Positions 1 to 11,903 of a DNA stretch of 64,000 nucleotides are shown in pieces. Location of the stretch: NCBI RefSeq assembly GCF_012489685.1, contig NC_080045.1:13293648-13357647 (forward strand), read 5' to 3'. This DNA comes from Lotus japonicus. Taxonomy: Eukaryota; Streptophyta; Magnoliopsida; Fabales; Fabaceae. Both the position numbers and the translations under genes were made by a program. Numbering within the stretch: the stretch's first letter is position 1; each line of letters begins with the position of its first letter. The notes under the pieces are model-generated. The model did not search any database. It saw only the letters and a program-made list of their open reading frames with translations, and was not told the DNA's origin.

Positions 1-1077
1 TGGTATCAGCGGTTTGCTGACTATGTTTCCTCTATTGGCTTCCAACACAGCAGTTCAGATCATTCCCTTTTTATCTTCAGGCGGGGTACTGACATTGCCT
101 ATATTCTGCTATATGTTGATGACATCATCCTCGTTGCTTCTTCTCATGCTCTCCGCAAATCTTTTATGGCACTTTTTGCATCAGAATTTGCTATGAAGGA
201 TCTGGGTCCTCTGAGTTATTTCCTTGGCATCGCTGTCACTCGGCATGCCGGTGGCCTTTTCCTCTGTCAGAGCACTTATGCTAGTGAGATCATTGCCCGC
301 GCCAGCATGGCGTCGTGCAACCCTTCTGCTACTCCGGTTGACACCAAGCAGAAGCTCAGTTCTTCTTCTGGGACTCCTTGTGAGGATGCCACTTTGTATC
401 GGAGTCTTGCTGGTGCCTTACAGTACCTCACCTTCACTCGTCCTGACATTTCCTATGCTGTTCAGCAGGTGTGCTTGCACATGCATGCTCCCCACACCGA
501 GCATATGCTTGCTCTCAAGCGTGTCTTACGCTATGTTCGTGGCACTCTGACTTATGGTCTTCACTTGTATCCCTCCCCTATTGTGAAACTTGTTTCTTAT
601 ACGGATGCTGACTGGGGGGGATGTCCTGACACCAGACGCTCTACTTCTGGCTACTGTGTTTTCCTCGGTGACAATCTTATTTCTTGGTCGTCTAAGCGGC
701 AACCCACCCTCTCTCGCTCTAGTGCTGAAGCTGAATACAGGGGTGTTGCTAATGTTGTCTCCGAGTCCTGTTGGATCCGCAATTTACTTCTCGAGCTTCA
801 TTTTCCTCTTTCTCAGGCAACATTGGTCCACTGTGACAATGTTAGTGCCATCTACCTCTCTGGAAATCCAGTGCACCATCAGCGTACCAAACATATAGAG
901 ATGGATATCCACTTTGTTCGGGAAAAGGTCGCGCGTGGCCAGGCTCGCATCCTTCATGTCCCTTCCCGTCATCAGATTGCAGACATTTTTACTAAGGGCC
1001 TTCCTCGGGTCCTCTTTGATGATTTTCGTTCCAGTCTCAGCGTCGGTGAACCTCCCGCTTCGACTGCGGGGGTGTGA
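1..1077 (+). pseudogene. Ty1-copia pol, 3' part (reverse transcriptase end and RNase H)
   Basis: The frame is open from the first base, so the element starts outside the window. It encodes the end of a copia reverse transcriptase, with YVDD at 112-123 and then YFLGIAV and YRSLAGALQYL, followed by an RNase H with DADWGGCPDTRRSTSG, the SSAEAEY motif and the HIEMDIHFVREKV block. The order and spacing match Ty1-copia pol. No stop or frameshift is visible in the 358 codons present, so this end has decayed little. The stop codon falls at the LTR border, as is usual in copia elements. Gag, protease, integrase and the 5' LTR lie to the left of the window, so activity cannot be judged. Confidence 0.93.
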
Positions 1078-1227
1078 TAGAATATGATATTCTTATATTT
1101 ATTATTCTGTAATTATGCATGTAATTAGGATTTAGCCTTTATTATTAGTCAACTTTGTATTTGTATAAATAGAGGTTTATTCATCAATAATAGTCACGGA
1201 ATTGATTTCCTTCAATAAGTTTTATAC
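1073..1227 (+). repeat. Copia 3' LTR (candidate borders)
   Basis: A G-rich tract (CTGCGGGGG) just before 1073 is a plausible polypurine tract. The LTR would start TGTGATAG and end near TTATACA, about 155 bp long, with a TATA-like TATAAATAGAGG around 1164-1175. Without the 5' LTR in the window the right border is a guess. Confidence 0.5.
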
Positions 1228-2076
1228 AAAACACACAAATTAGGAACTCTAACCTGCATGATCCCAAGCTTTCGGAGCAAGTACTCTCTGCAGTACAATA
1301 AAAAATATCAGCAAAGTCCACACACATCTTAGCAATCAAACATTATGAAATCTGCACGTTGGTGAAGTCATTCATTACCTTGAATATTTTCAGTAGCATG
1401 TTACGACAACTCAAAAATAAAACGGAATCACCAAGATATTGAAATATCAATGAACAATTTAAAAATAAATGGCTGGCAGGGTATAACAGTTAAGCAGATA
1501 AGAATCAGAAATGTCGTGAAGGGTTACCAAATTAAAGAAAATCCGAACTACAATACAAATAGCTCTCGTTGAACGAAGAACTCAAACCGAAGAATGCCAC
1601 CACCTGAGAATAAAATAAGAAGAAGAACCGGTGGGAAAATCAGAACGAAGAATCAAATTGCAGAAAGAAAGCATAAAAACAAAAGTTCCTTACCCGTAAT
1701 ATGATGAAGGAGAACACAAAAGGAAAATGTGGAATGGTGAACGAAAAGGAAAAAGGCGACGCCTTTAGAAGAGGTGGGAGAACAGAAACGAAAGGAAGCC
1801 ATAAAGGGGTGGAACTTGGAAGACCGAAAACAGAAGGGAGACATGAAGGGGAAAACGGAACGTTCAAACTTCAAACACAGCGAGGAGTTCTGAAGTTGAA
1901 AAGGAAAAAATCAAATGGCTAAGATTGAATGCTACGGACGGCCAGGATTAGATCTCTAACTCATTATATGGAGATTTACTGAATTGTCCATGGAAAAAAT
2001 TCAAGTTTATGTTCAATGGTTTATTGAATTACAAACTTACCTTTAAGGCTGCCAAAACTCTTCCTTTATATAGTTT
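1228..2076. other. Intergenic stretch, no gene recognised
   Basis: AT-rich, with a purine-rich part at about 1560-1910. The short frames there are low complexity and carry no recognisable domain. The end, about 1975-2076, resembles 48345-48430 (both contain a GCTGC...AAACTCT block followed by TATATA and ATAG runs), so it is probably the edge of a dispersed repeat. Confidence 0.5.

Positions 2077-2155
<79 letters not shown>
2077..2155 (+). repeat. (GATA)n microsatellite
   Basis: About 78 bp of nearly perfect ATAG/GATA tetranucleotide, roughly 19 units. The open frame on the other strand (Ser-Ile-Tyr-Leu repeats) is just a reading of this tract. Confidence 0.97.
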
Positions 2156-3333
2156 TGAGGTTAGTATTGAAAAAAAATATTAAATGTTGTATTTGAATTA
2201 CAAAGTGACTTATAATTAGGGACAAAAAAACTTAAAAAATGTGACTTATAAATGAGAACGGAGGGAGTAGTATGGAAGAAATAATGTAATTACGCTTAAA
2301 GATGATTAATAGTTCTATACGACTTAATCCTATGTTGTATGTGTGACCACGGCATTGCATAGCAACAGAAATTAATTCATTTCATGGTTGCCACATACAA
2401 TATATATCTTTATGTCATCAAAGAAAAAGAAAAAGCTCAATTATTCTTGTATGTACTAAAGACTAAGAACAAAAAACCATTTTTAGGGGCAGAATAGGTT
2501 CTATAAATGCACTGTTTTCCCTCGCCATGTGCATTATACACTTGCATATATGTATACTAAGTCAGTAAGTCACACACATAGTCTTGGGGAGTGGGGACAA
2601 TGTTTAGCAACGATGTCAAATCTGACTTCATACATTTTTGTCTTGCTTGTAATAGTAAAACAAACGATGTCCACAATTTTTTCCTTTTCGTCTGGTACAA
2701 GTATATATCCTTCGTACAAATAATTAATGTTCTTCGAGCAGAAAATAATATCCATATTTTTCTGAGGTTAACTTCCCTAATAATGTTTTGTATTTACAAC
2801 ATTCAAACCCAAAATCTTGTCTAAAGGAATCAAGCATTAATTACTTAAATCAACCACTTGTTCATCGAAATTATGTTCACAAAATGAGAACTAATTAGAA
2901 TTTCTCCTTAGGCTTTGTTTGGTTTTATGTGAAAAAAAAAGAAAAGAAACAAGGTTAGTAAGGAAAAAGATGTGAGAAGTATAATAAATTTATAAGTTGT
3001 TTAATATTAAAAAAAGGGGGAGAAGAGATAAAACTACTTTGTAGGTGTCGTGAGACTTGATTGGATCTCGTACCAGTTGAATCTGTTGTTGCTTTCATTT
3101 TCAAGTGGAGATCTCTCCTGGTGGTGTAGGCAATATGAGTTTTGGTGTGGTGTTAAAGCATTTTTGTATGCTTCTAGGGTTTTTAGAGGTTATTTGCTGT
3201 AATGGCGGGGCTGGTTTTTTTTTGCCAGTTTTTTATCGGCTTGATTACTGTACCATATTAAAAGGGGTTGTTCCAATTTATAGGGGACGTATCAAGTGAG
3301 AGCAATGTTTATTGTGAGAGATAACATCATCAA
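2156..3333. other. AT-rich intergenic stretch
   Basis: No gene seen. GAACGGAGGGAGTAG near 2256-2270 is like one end of a Stowaway-type MITE, but no partner end is visible. Short open frames at 2529-2824 and 3105-3299 have no recognisable features. Confidence 0.45.
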
Positions 3334-3420
3334 ATCGTGATCATTAGATCTAACAATGAACGGTTGACCATTTAATGACATTAAATCTCAACCATTCATG
3401 TTAGATCTAATGGTCACGAT
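3334..3420. repeat. Long imperfect hairpin (MITE-like inverted repeat)
   Basis: The left arm (3334-3367) and right arm (3388-3420) are reverse complements over about 33 bases with few mismatches, both containing the block TTAGATCTAACA. The short spacer is itself palindromic (TTTAATG / CATTAAA), so the whole 87 bp can fold into one stem. No target duplication was identified. Confidence 0.85.
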
Positions 3421-4077
3421 AATATTTAGAAAGTCCAATTTAAAAGAAAATAAGGATACTTTCAAGGGTGTCAAACCGCTAGTAGTGCATAAAACGGTAA
3501 AGGAAAAAAAACTTGATTGCTTCTTTTCTTTCCAATTTGGGTTTGGGGAGATGGCAAAAAGTAGCTCCCTCATCTCTCCCTCTCCCCTCCCATTAGACAA
3601 GGGTGAGTATCCCTTCTCCCCTCTATACCTCTCCCTTATTTCTTTTATGATCTTGCCTAACAAACAAAACACATTAATACACCCTCCTCCCCCTTCCAAC
3701 AACCAAAGAATTTGAAACCTTGTAAATGGAGGAAAATAATTAACAAGCACCAATTTAATCCACAATCGTTCCCAAAGAAATCTGCAACGTAACCAAGTGT
3801 ATATACACACCTCATTTCTTAAACACTCAATTTCCATCTCTTTTTATTTCTATTTCTCTCATTTTATCATCTATCACACATCTCATATTTTCTCTCTATT
3901 ACTTTTTTTTTCTACATATCTTTCTTTCTTCCATCTTTTTCCACCTCTCTTAGAGGTGTGTAAGTAACATTATTTAAGATGAAGTGACTTGATTTTACTT
4001 GTGGCTAAAAACATACATAGTGACTAATTTGACCCAAAAAAAAGAAAAAAAGAAATGCAATGTCTAATAGGATGACA
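3421..4077. other. Pyrimidine-rich intergenic stretch
   Basis: No gene. The block at 3540-3670 (CTCCC-rich, with TCCCATTAGACAAGGG, then GCCTAACAAACAAA) resembles 49130-49270 in the same order, so it is probably a dispersed repeat end. Confidence 0.45.
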
Positions 4078-4235
4078 ATTTCCACCTGATATGGGGATCC
4101 CTGCGGGGTCTGCCGCGTTTGGGGCCCCGATCTTGGGGATTTTTTCCCTGTGGGGATGAGGAAAAAAATTTCTCCGAGACAAGTTTGGGGATGGGGTGAC
4201 GATCACCCTACCTGCCCCGCGGAATCCCCGCTTAG
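4078..4235. repeat. GC-rich GGGGAT/CCCCGC repeat block
   Basis: A 160-bp island much richer in GC than its surroundings, made of variants of GGGGATCCC, GCGGGG and CCCCGCGG in both orientations. It looks like a diverged simple repeat; the minus-strand frame across it is a by-product. Confidence 0.6.
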
Positions 4236-4451
4236 TATACATAGGTAAAAGATCAATAATACCCTTAATAGTAGAGTATATATTTTCGTATAATTTAACA
4301 TGTTTCATTCTCATTTATGGTTTCTATATTAACTATTTGTAGTTCAGGTAGAAATTTATGTATTTTTTATATTTAATTTAGTTTTATTTTATTTTTAATG
4401 ATGTGTATATTTTATTTAACTATTTGTGGTTTCTATACCCTAGTGCCTAAT

Positions 4452-4456
4452 ATGGT
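4452..4456. repeat. Target-site duplication ATGGT (left copy)
   Basis: ATGGT at 4452-4456 is repeated directly after the other LTR at 14110-14114, defining a 5-bp duplication for the gypsy element between them. Confidence 0.93.
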
Positions 4457-4837
4457 TGTTCTGTACTAAGGAAGCTTACGTAAGAGAATGAAAGAAAGCA
4501 AACCCTAGCAGAGCACTTAAAATAGCAAGGATATCATAAAAGGTAAATTCTCATTAAATGTACCAAAAAAAAGTGTCTCGTACAAGATGATGACCTCCCC
4601 TTTTATAGAGGGTGTGGTCAAGATATGGATTTTTCCTATATTTGGGCCTGACAATCAGGGCCCAAATCTCTATGCATATGAGACAAATCCAAAAGAATCT
4701 TCCAGCTGGCTTGTGGGTCCGTCTAAAGGAAGGGCAAGGATACTTGCTATATCACCAATTCCCGCCATGGCTGCCTTCGTTCGGTTGATCGTTTATATTG
4801 GGCGGGCATAAGCATCCTTTATGTCCCGCCCAGTCCA
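4457..4837 (-). repeat. 3' LTR of the first gypsy element
   Basis: 381 bp. In window orientation it runs from TGTTCTGTAC to CCCAGTCCA and matches 13730-14109 almost base for base. In the element's own sense it begins TGGACTGGGCGGG, close to the start of the second gypsy element's LTR (TGGACTGGGCGAG), so the two elements are related. Confidence 0.96.
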
Positions 4838-4853
4838 CATGCCCCCAAGACAT
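4838..4853 (-). other. Candidate polypurine tract
   Basis: Read on the minus strand, a short G-rich stretch (CTTGGGGGCATGTG) directly abuts the 3' LTR where plus-strand priming is expected. It is short and interrupted, hence the modest confidence. Confidence 0.45.
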
Positions 4854-5262
4854 GAGGCTCAGGTAAGTTGAGTCGAAATGTCTTTAACATGCTACTTCGT
4901 CGCCTGCTTTCATTGTTTACCTTGTGATTTTTGCCATTATGTCGTCGTTCCTACTGTCGCCACGTTCTCGTTTGTTTATTCGCCGCCATTTCTGTTTTTG
5001 TTGGTATGACGCCACTTCTATGTCCATTACTACATCGCCCTTTTTATTTTCGCTGGTACGTCGCCATTGTCATAACCGTCAATCACGTCTTTTCAACTGA
5101 CACACGTAATCCTTGTTTTCCGGGATTTCGTCATCATTTGCCATGAATGCAGTTTCCGGTTGTGCGTCTCGAGGAGCTACACCTTTTCACTTCATACCTT
5201 TTTGAATTTCAAATCCCACGACCCTTCACTATCTATCCCACTCGTTCTCTCTCCTCTTTTCC

Positions 5263-5272
5263 TCTATAAAAA
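5263..5272 (+). promoter_or_regulatory. TATA box for the antisense ORF
   Basis: CTATAAAAAC lies about 300 bp before the first ATG of the antisense ORF. A pyrimidine-rich leader follows, with a donor-like CCG/GTGAGT at 5450/5451 and an acceptor-like TTACCCAG ending at 5567, one base before the ATG. This suggests a transcription unit of its own with a leader intron of about 117 bp. Confidence 0.6.
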
Positions 5273-5568
5273 CCCCTTTTAACCTTTCTCTTTTTCACTT
5301 TTCCGAAACTCTTTCTCTGAGACTTCTCTGGAATTCTTACCTTCTCCTCCTTGAACTCCGGCGAACCTCCGTTTACTCCGGCCGTCGTCATTGCGCGGTG
5401 TTCTCCTTTAGCCGACGTTATCCTTACTCAATCTTCCATCTCTTCCTCCGGTGAGTCCTTTACACCCTTTTCCTCGTTTTGTTTTCTCTTTCTCGAAACT
5501 GTTCATCTTCTTCTTTTATCTTCTTGAATCTGTTCATATTCTTCTTTTATCTTATGAAATTACCCAGC

Positions 5569-7714
5569 ATGTCGTTGAATAATGTTAGTATTTCTTCCCT
5601 AGAACTTTCTTCACCCTCTACAGAGGGGGAAATTCCTGCCCCCACTGTTATTGAAATCCAATCCTCGCCTTCTACTCATGAGGATTCCGGGCCAGCCGGC
5701 TCTGTCGATTCTGTCCTTTCTTCTAATGGGGATTTATCCTCGCCCGAATGGCGTACAAACGTGCATTTGGTTGAAGATAAATGTCTGTGGCGTTCCATCT
5801 GGGGTAGTATTGGAAGCATTAACTCGCTTCGGATATCTGCCCAAGGGTTTACGAAGATAAATCCAGCCACTTCCAATACTGAAGACCTTCAGTTGAATGT
5901 TCTTCCATGTGGCGAGGATGATTGTGTTCTTTTACGCAAAGAGTCATCAGATGAATCGCTCGATTTCTTTTTCGTTTATGGTTATTTTTTCACCGACTTG
6001 AATATTAAACTTCCCTTCTCGCCATTCATATGCCACGTTCTATCCTTTCTGAGCGTGGCGCCTTGTCAACTTCAGCCCAACGCCTGGGGTTTTATCCGTT
6101 GCTTCGAAATTCTTTGTGAACATTTGAGCTTCACGCCCACCTACCCTTTGTTTTTCCTCTTCTATAAATTTGTTACCAAGAAACCTATGTCCGTAAAGTG
6201 GGTCCCCCTTTTAGCCCGCAAGAAAATGAGCCGGTTTACCGCCCTTAAGAGCCATTACAAAGTGTGGCAGAAAAAATACTTCAAAGTTATGGAATCGCCC
6301 GAAATAAAGGACTTGTTTCGAGATTCCGACAATAATCCCCTCTTCCCCTTTTATTGGACGAAAAATCCTCGTCGAAAAATTTCCGTTTCTTATGACGCCT
6401 TGGATGATTCTGAGCGAGGGGTCGCCGATTATCTTCGCTCACTACCGGTAATCTCTGGTCATGACTTGATTGAGGCGTCGAAATCCGGCACCTTAAATCA
6501 ATTTTTTAGTAAGTGTATAATTTTCGCACATAACTTGCTTTTCATTTAACTCATGTGTCATGTCTAACTGTTACATTCCTGTGCAGCCACGATGGGTAAG
6601 GGAAAGGTCGACTCCAGCCCGCTGAAGATGAAAGAGTACCTTGCCCAATCTGCCGAGGCGGCGAGAAAAAGGGCGGAAGCTGAGCAAAAGAAGAAGCTTG
6701 AAGGTGCTTCGGATTCTGACAACCTCCGGGATCCTAAGCGGCAAAAAGTTTATGGTGCCACCGAAAGAACTGCCGGTGGTAAACCTCTTCATCAGACAAC
6801 TCTCAATCCACGGTTTGGCTTCCAAGAATAAATCGGCGGAGAAAAAGAAGGGATATGACAATGTCCCGCCACCCCATCAGGATCCAAACATGATGATTAA
6901 CCGCCCGCCGACTCCGTTTGGCCATGCTGGCACTAGTTCAGCCATTGGGGGCGAGGCTCCTCCTCCTTTGCTACACTTGTTCGATCCTCATTTCAATGGT
7001 TTGGACTTCATGAATCGAACCTTTGACAATCGGATTCATAAAGACATTTCTGGTCAAGGCCCCCCCAACATTGCTTCCCTGGCCATTTACCATGCACTTT
7101 CTGCCGCCAGCACCGTAGCGGGTATGGCTCACTGTGTAAAGGATTTGCAAGCTGCCAAGAATCGTCTTGAGAAGAAGGCGACTGATTATAAGGCTGCATA
7201 TGAGCGAGCGAAAGTCGACGCTGAAACCGCCAATAAGCATCTGAAGTCTGCTGAGGAGAAATGTGCTAAGTTAACTGATGACTTAGCGTCTGCTAACCTG
7301 CTCCTTCAGAAGACTAAGTCCTTGAAGGAAGCCATCAACGTCAAGCACACTGCTGCTCAGGCCAAGTGCCAAAAGCTGGAAAAGAAATATGAGCGCCTGA
7401 ACGCCTCCATTTTAGGGCGCGCATCTCTTCAATTTGCTCAAGGATTTCTGGCAGCCAAGGAGCAAATCAGTGTTGTTGAACCGGGCTTTGACCTTTCCCG
7501 AATCGGGTATTTGAAGGAGATCAAGGATGGTCAGGTGGTTGGCGATGATGACGTTGACATTGCCCTCCTTCCTCAATTCAATTCCGAAAGTGAGTCTGAG
7601 GAAGGAAATGGTGAAGATGGTAATGGCGAGGACAAGAATGAGGACCGGGTGGAGAAGGACCCACAATCTGCCGCAAGCCAAGACAACAACGCCAATAATG
7701 AGAACCTGGCTTAA
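5569..7714 (+). CDS. Antisense ORF of the gypsy element (plant-retrotransposon 'putative gypsy type transposon' family), one frameshift
   Basis: It lies antisense to pol between pol and the 3' LTR, as in Tat-lineage elements with extra ORFs. I start it at the ATG at 5569, just after an acceptor-like CAG; an upstream in-frame ATG at 5479 would lie in the presumed leader intron. The first exon (5569-6508) contains the block FFFVYGYFF, AWGFIRCFEILC and FPFYWTKNP seen in this family. A 78-bp intron (6509-6586, GTAAGT...GTGCAG) keeps phase. The second exon begins ACG ATG GGT AAG, runs in one frame to a stop at 6829-6831, and continues in the next frame to 7714, so a 1-bp frameshift lies near 6820. 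The last 200 residues are charged and probably coiled coil, ending in an acidic Glu/Asp/Asn tail. Its function is unknown. Confidence 0.75.
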
Positions 7715-8216
7715 ATTTGTTTTTGTTTTTATTTTGCTAAGTCAAGATTTACTTTGGGCTTTGCCCCTTTTGTTTGTTGTTATTCACAACGTGTATGGGC
7801 CTCGCCCTTTTCCTATTTTCAATGAAGTTCTTTTAAGTTCAATTGTTATTACCTTGAAGTTGTTGTTTACTGAATTGTTACCGTTTGTGTTGTTATACCT
7901 TAGCCGATTTTTCGACGAGGCTTGGTTTCTAGTGGCCACTAGAATTGCCAAGGCTTTTGATATTTGATGGCGATACTTTCTTATTCCGAAAGGATTATTC
8001 GCGGTATGTTATACCTTGATACGATTTGCATTGCATAAACTCGTAATATAAATCAAAACCTAAACAATCTTTTGAAATGATTTTTTCAATGATTTCTTCA
8101 TTACTTTCCATACATGGGAACAATTGTCCCTTCATTCTTTACATATGCTGCCTCATTAAAAACCTTTCCAAAGAAAGGGAAAAAGAGTGCGGCTTCATTC
8201 ATTTTTGTTGTTCCCC
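7715..8216 (-). other. Untranslated region between pol end and antisense ORF end
   Basis: About 500 bp of T-rich sequence where the two convergent transcripts of the element would end. GGGCTTTGCCCC and GGGCCTCGCCC are short inverted motifs near 7757 and 7798. No gene is seen. Confidence 0.5.
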
Positions 8217-11200
8217 TTAGCTAAAATACTGCTTCAAATGTGAGGCGTTCCATGTTCGTGGAATCTTTTGACCGTTAAGTTGTTCCAATTTGTAAGCTCC
8301 ACCTCCAACCTCGCCAATTATCCTGTAAGCCCCGCCCCAATTAGGCGAAAGTTTGTTATGCTTGTCGGGTATAGTATTCTTTCGAAGCACTAAGTCTCCT
8401 ACCCTCATAGTCCTTGGAACCACTTTCGTTGCGAATTTTCTTGCAACCTTCACCTTCCCCGCCTCATTCCTTAAATGTGCCTCCCGTTGTTCCTCAGGCA
8501 GCATAATTAGATTTGCTATCAAATTTCCTCCATTGTCATCCTCGCTGAACCGAGTTACCCGCTAACTTTGTCTTTCAATTTCTACCGGGAGCATGGCATC
8601 AGTTCCGTAAGTTAAACGATATGGGGTTTCCTTCGTGCTTGTCTGTTCAGTCGTGTTATATGCCCATAGGACGCCTGGCAACTCCTCCGCCCAAAGACCT
8701 TTCGCCTCGTCCAATTTCTTCTTTAAGCCTTTTAAAATAACCTTGTTGACTGATTCGGCCTGCCCATTGGTCTGGGGATGTTCTACTAATGCAAATCGCA
8801 TTTCAATTCCCATCTCCGCACAAAACTCTCGGGTGACATTACTTGTGAATTGGGTCCCATTGTCCATTACCAACGCCATGGGGACCCCAAATCTGCACAC
8901 AATACGTCGCCACAGAAAATTCCTGATCTTGGCGGCTGTAATAGTTGCCACTGCTTCCGCTTCTATCCACTTGGTGAAATAATCAACTGCCACAATGATA
9001 TATTTCATTTGTGCCTTTGCTACTGGGAATGGTCCTAAAATGTCAGTCCCCCACATAGCAAATGGCCAAGGCGCCACCATAGTTGTTAATTCTTCAGGCG
9101 GGGCCTTATGCAAGTCAGAAAAGACTTGACACTTTTCACACTTCTTGACGTATTCTAGACAGTCCTTCTTCATCGTTGGCCAGTAAAATCCTGCCCTTAA
9201 TACTTTTACTGCCAATGATCGCCCACCGATATGACTGGAGCACACACCTTCATGAACTTCCGCCATTATCCCCAAGGTATCTCTTGGGTCAACGCATTTG
9301 AGCATCGGAGACATAATTCCCCGCCGATATAACTCACCGTCAACCAACGTGTAGAAGCTAGCCTCCCTACGTTTTGCTCTCGTGTTCAACTCATCATCCT
9401 CTCGAGGATTTTTAAGGAAATTCTTGATTGGTTCCATCCATGAAGGCTCGCCTTCGATCACTGACTTTACTGCTTTTATCTTGACTTCCACCAAGTCAAT
9501 ACTTGGGCGAGGAAGGGTTTCTTGGATGACTGTTTGGTAGTTGCTCAATCGCCCCGTGCTGGCCAATTTTGCTAGCACATCAGCTCTCTCATTTTGACTT
9601 CTTGGAACATGTTCTATCCTGATCTTTTTTATCTCCATCATTAGTCTATGTACCACTTCCAAATATTTAGAAAGTTGTGGATCCTTCACTTGATACTCGC
9701 CCTTTACCTGCTTAACGACCAACTGCGAATCACCCTTGATGAATAAGTTTTGAACGCCTAATTCGACGGCTAGCCTTAAGCCGGCGATTAATGCCTCGTA
9801 GTCTGATTGGTTATTGCTCGCCTTAAACTCGAATTTCAGAGATTGTTCGATGACCATCTTATCCGGGCTTTCGATGGTTATCCCAGCCCCACTTCCTGTA
9901 CTATTGGAGGATCCATCAACAGACAAAACCCACTCTTCCTGATTTTTCTCACCTTCCGCGGGCGTTAATTCCGCCACAAAGTCAATCAAACTTTGTATTG
10001 TAACTTGGCCCCTTAGCTCATACTGTATATCATACTCCGACAACTCGACTGACCAATTGACCAATCGGCCTGACAAATCGGGTTTTTGGAGTACCTGCCT
10101 CAAAGGAACATCGGTTTTAACTCTGATTTGGAAACTTTGGAAGTATGGTCTAAGGCGCCTCGCAGTTTTTAGAATCGCCAAGGTCGCCTTTTCGATTTTT
10201 TGATATCGCAATTCAGCACCTTGCAGAGTATGACTCACAAAATATATAACCTTCTGCTTCTTCCCTTCTTCCTGAAGCAAAACCGTACTGACCGCCCTAT
10301 CCGTGACCGCCAGGTAGAGCGTCAAAGGAACGCCAGGTGTGGGTTTGGATAGTACCGGTAACGTTGCTAATGATTCTTTCAACTTGGTAAAAGCTTGTTC
10401 ACATGCCTCTGTCCATTGAAACTTTGAATTCTTTTTCAAACAAGTAAAGAACGGAGCCGCTTTATCACCCGCCATTGGCAAGAAACGGGCTAAAGCAGCC
10501 ATGCGTCCTTTTAGTCGTTGTACTTCCTTGACACTTGTCGGGCTTTTCATTTCTAAAATTTCCTTGCCTTTATCTGGGTTTACTTCAATCCCCCTTGATG
10601 TTATCATGAAACCCAAAAACTTTCCCCCTTGAATCCCAAATGAACATTTCTCTGGATTTAACTTCATCTGATATTTTCTTAGCTGAGCAAATGCTTCCTT
10701 AAGATCGTCGCCATGATCCTTGGACTTGGCGGACTTAACAATCATGTCATCTACATAAAATTCCATATTTCTTCCCACTTGCTTTGAAAAAATTTTATCC
10801 ATGAGGCGTTGGTAAGTGGCTCCTGCGTTCTTCAAGCCAAACGGCATAGTTTTGTAACAATAATTCGCCTGGTTAGTCATGAACGCCGTACTTTCCTCGT
10901 CTGAAGGATGCATCATGATTTGGTTATACCCAGAATATGCATCCATGAGACTTAAAAGTTCGTTTCCGGAGGCCCCATCCACCAATTTATCAACATTGGG
11001 AAGAGGATACGAATCTTTGGGACACACTTTGTTCAGGCTTGTGTAATCCGTGCACATTCTCCACTTCCCATTGGCTTTCTTGACCATCACTACATTGGCG
11101 AGCCAGGTTGGATATTGCACCTCGCGAATAAACTAGGCCTTGATTAGCTTCTCAGTTTCTACTTGTACCCCCTTGTTCTTTTCATCACTCATCCTTCGCC

Positions 11201-11903
11201 TTGGTTGAATAACTGGAGTTTCTCCTGGCCGTATGGCCAATTTATGAGTGATCACGTTGGGGTCAATCCCTGGTACGTCATTAATTGTCCATGCAAAGAG
11301 ATCCAAATTATCGCCCAAAAGGGCGATCAACCTTTCCTCCTGTTCTTTTGTTAAACTGTTGCCGATTTTCAAAACCTTATCTTTGACTTTCGCTTATTTT
11401 GTTTCTTCCAAAGGCTGTGGGCGAAAATCATCAGCATCATCTCTTGGATCTAAGCTAAACCCTTCTTGTGGAAATATCTCTGTGATACGGTGGCTTTCCA
11501 TGGCGGCCTTTCGCCCATAGAGAGCCACACTTCTTAGATAACATTCTCTTGCTGCGTTCTGATCCACACGAAGGACCCCAACCTTCCCATTGCAGGCTGG
11601 GTACTTGACAGTTAAATGAGCGGTTGAAATTACAGCACATAACTTGTTAAGGGTGTCCCGCCCCAAGAGTACGTTGTAATGGGCCCTACACGCCAGTACT
11701 AGATACTTCACCTGAAATTTCTTAACAAACTCTCCTTCACCAAAAGCTGTTGGTATTTCTACATATCCCCGTACATTGACACGATCTCCAGTAAATCCCA
11801 CCAGGGTTCCTTGATATGGTTTTAAGTCTGCCTCCTTTAACCCCAGGCGATCAAAGGCATCTCCATAAATGATATCCGCCGAAGATCCCTGGTCTAAAAA
11901 CAC
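8217..11903 (-). pseudogene. gypsy pol: protease, reverse transcriptase, two RNase H domains, integrase
   Basis: One frame of about 1,229 codons with three internal stops (11394-11396, 11133-11135, 8562-8564). Order in the protein: aspartic protease with FLDQGSSADIIYG near the start; a linker with LFAWTINDVPGI; reverse transcriptase with the YVDD box at 10745-10756; a gypsy-type RNase H; a second RNase H starting SVDGSSNSTGSGAG; integrase with a zinc-binding H...H...CxxC (CEKC), catalytic WGTDILGPFP and DNGTQFTS, and HPQTNGQAESVN; and a C-terminal GDLVLRK block. The double RNase H is typical of Tat elements. It is out of frame with gag by one base at about 11905. The stops make this copy dependent on others. 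Confidence 0.95.

Noticed and set aside
1640..1922. Overlapping frames on both strands in a purine-rich region
   Set aside because: Low complexity, no domain, several frames open at once.
2043..2225. Minus-strand frame of repeated Ser-Ile-Tyr-Leu
   Set aside because: Pure translation of the GATA microsatellite.
2250..2270. Stowaway-like end (CGGAGGGAGTA)
   Set aside because: Only one end is visible, so no element can be defined.
3388..3837. 149-codon minus-strand frame
   Set aside because: Runs through the hairpin and a pyrimidine-rich repeat; no recognisable motif.
4024..4314. 96-codon minus-strand frame
   Set aside because: Lies on the GC-rich GGGGAT repeat block; composition is due to the repeat.
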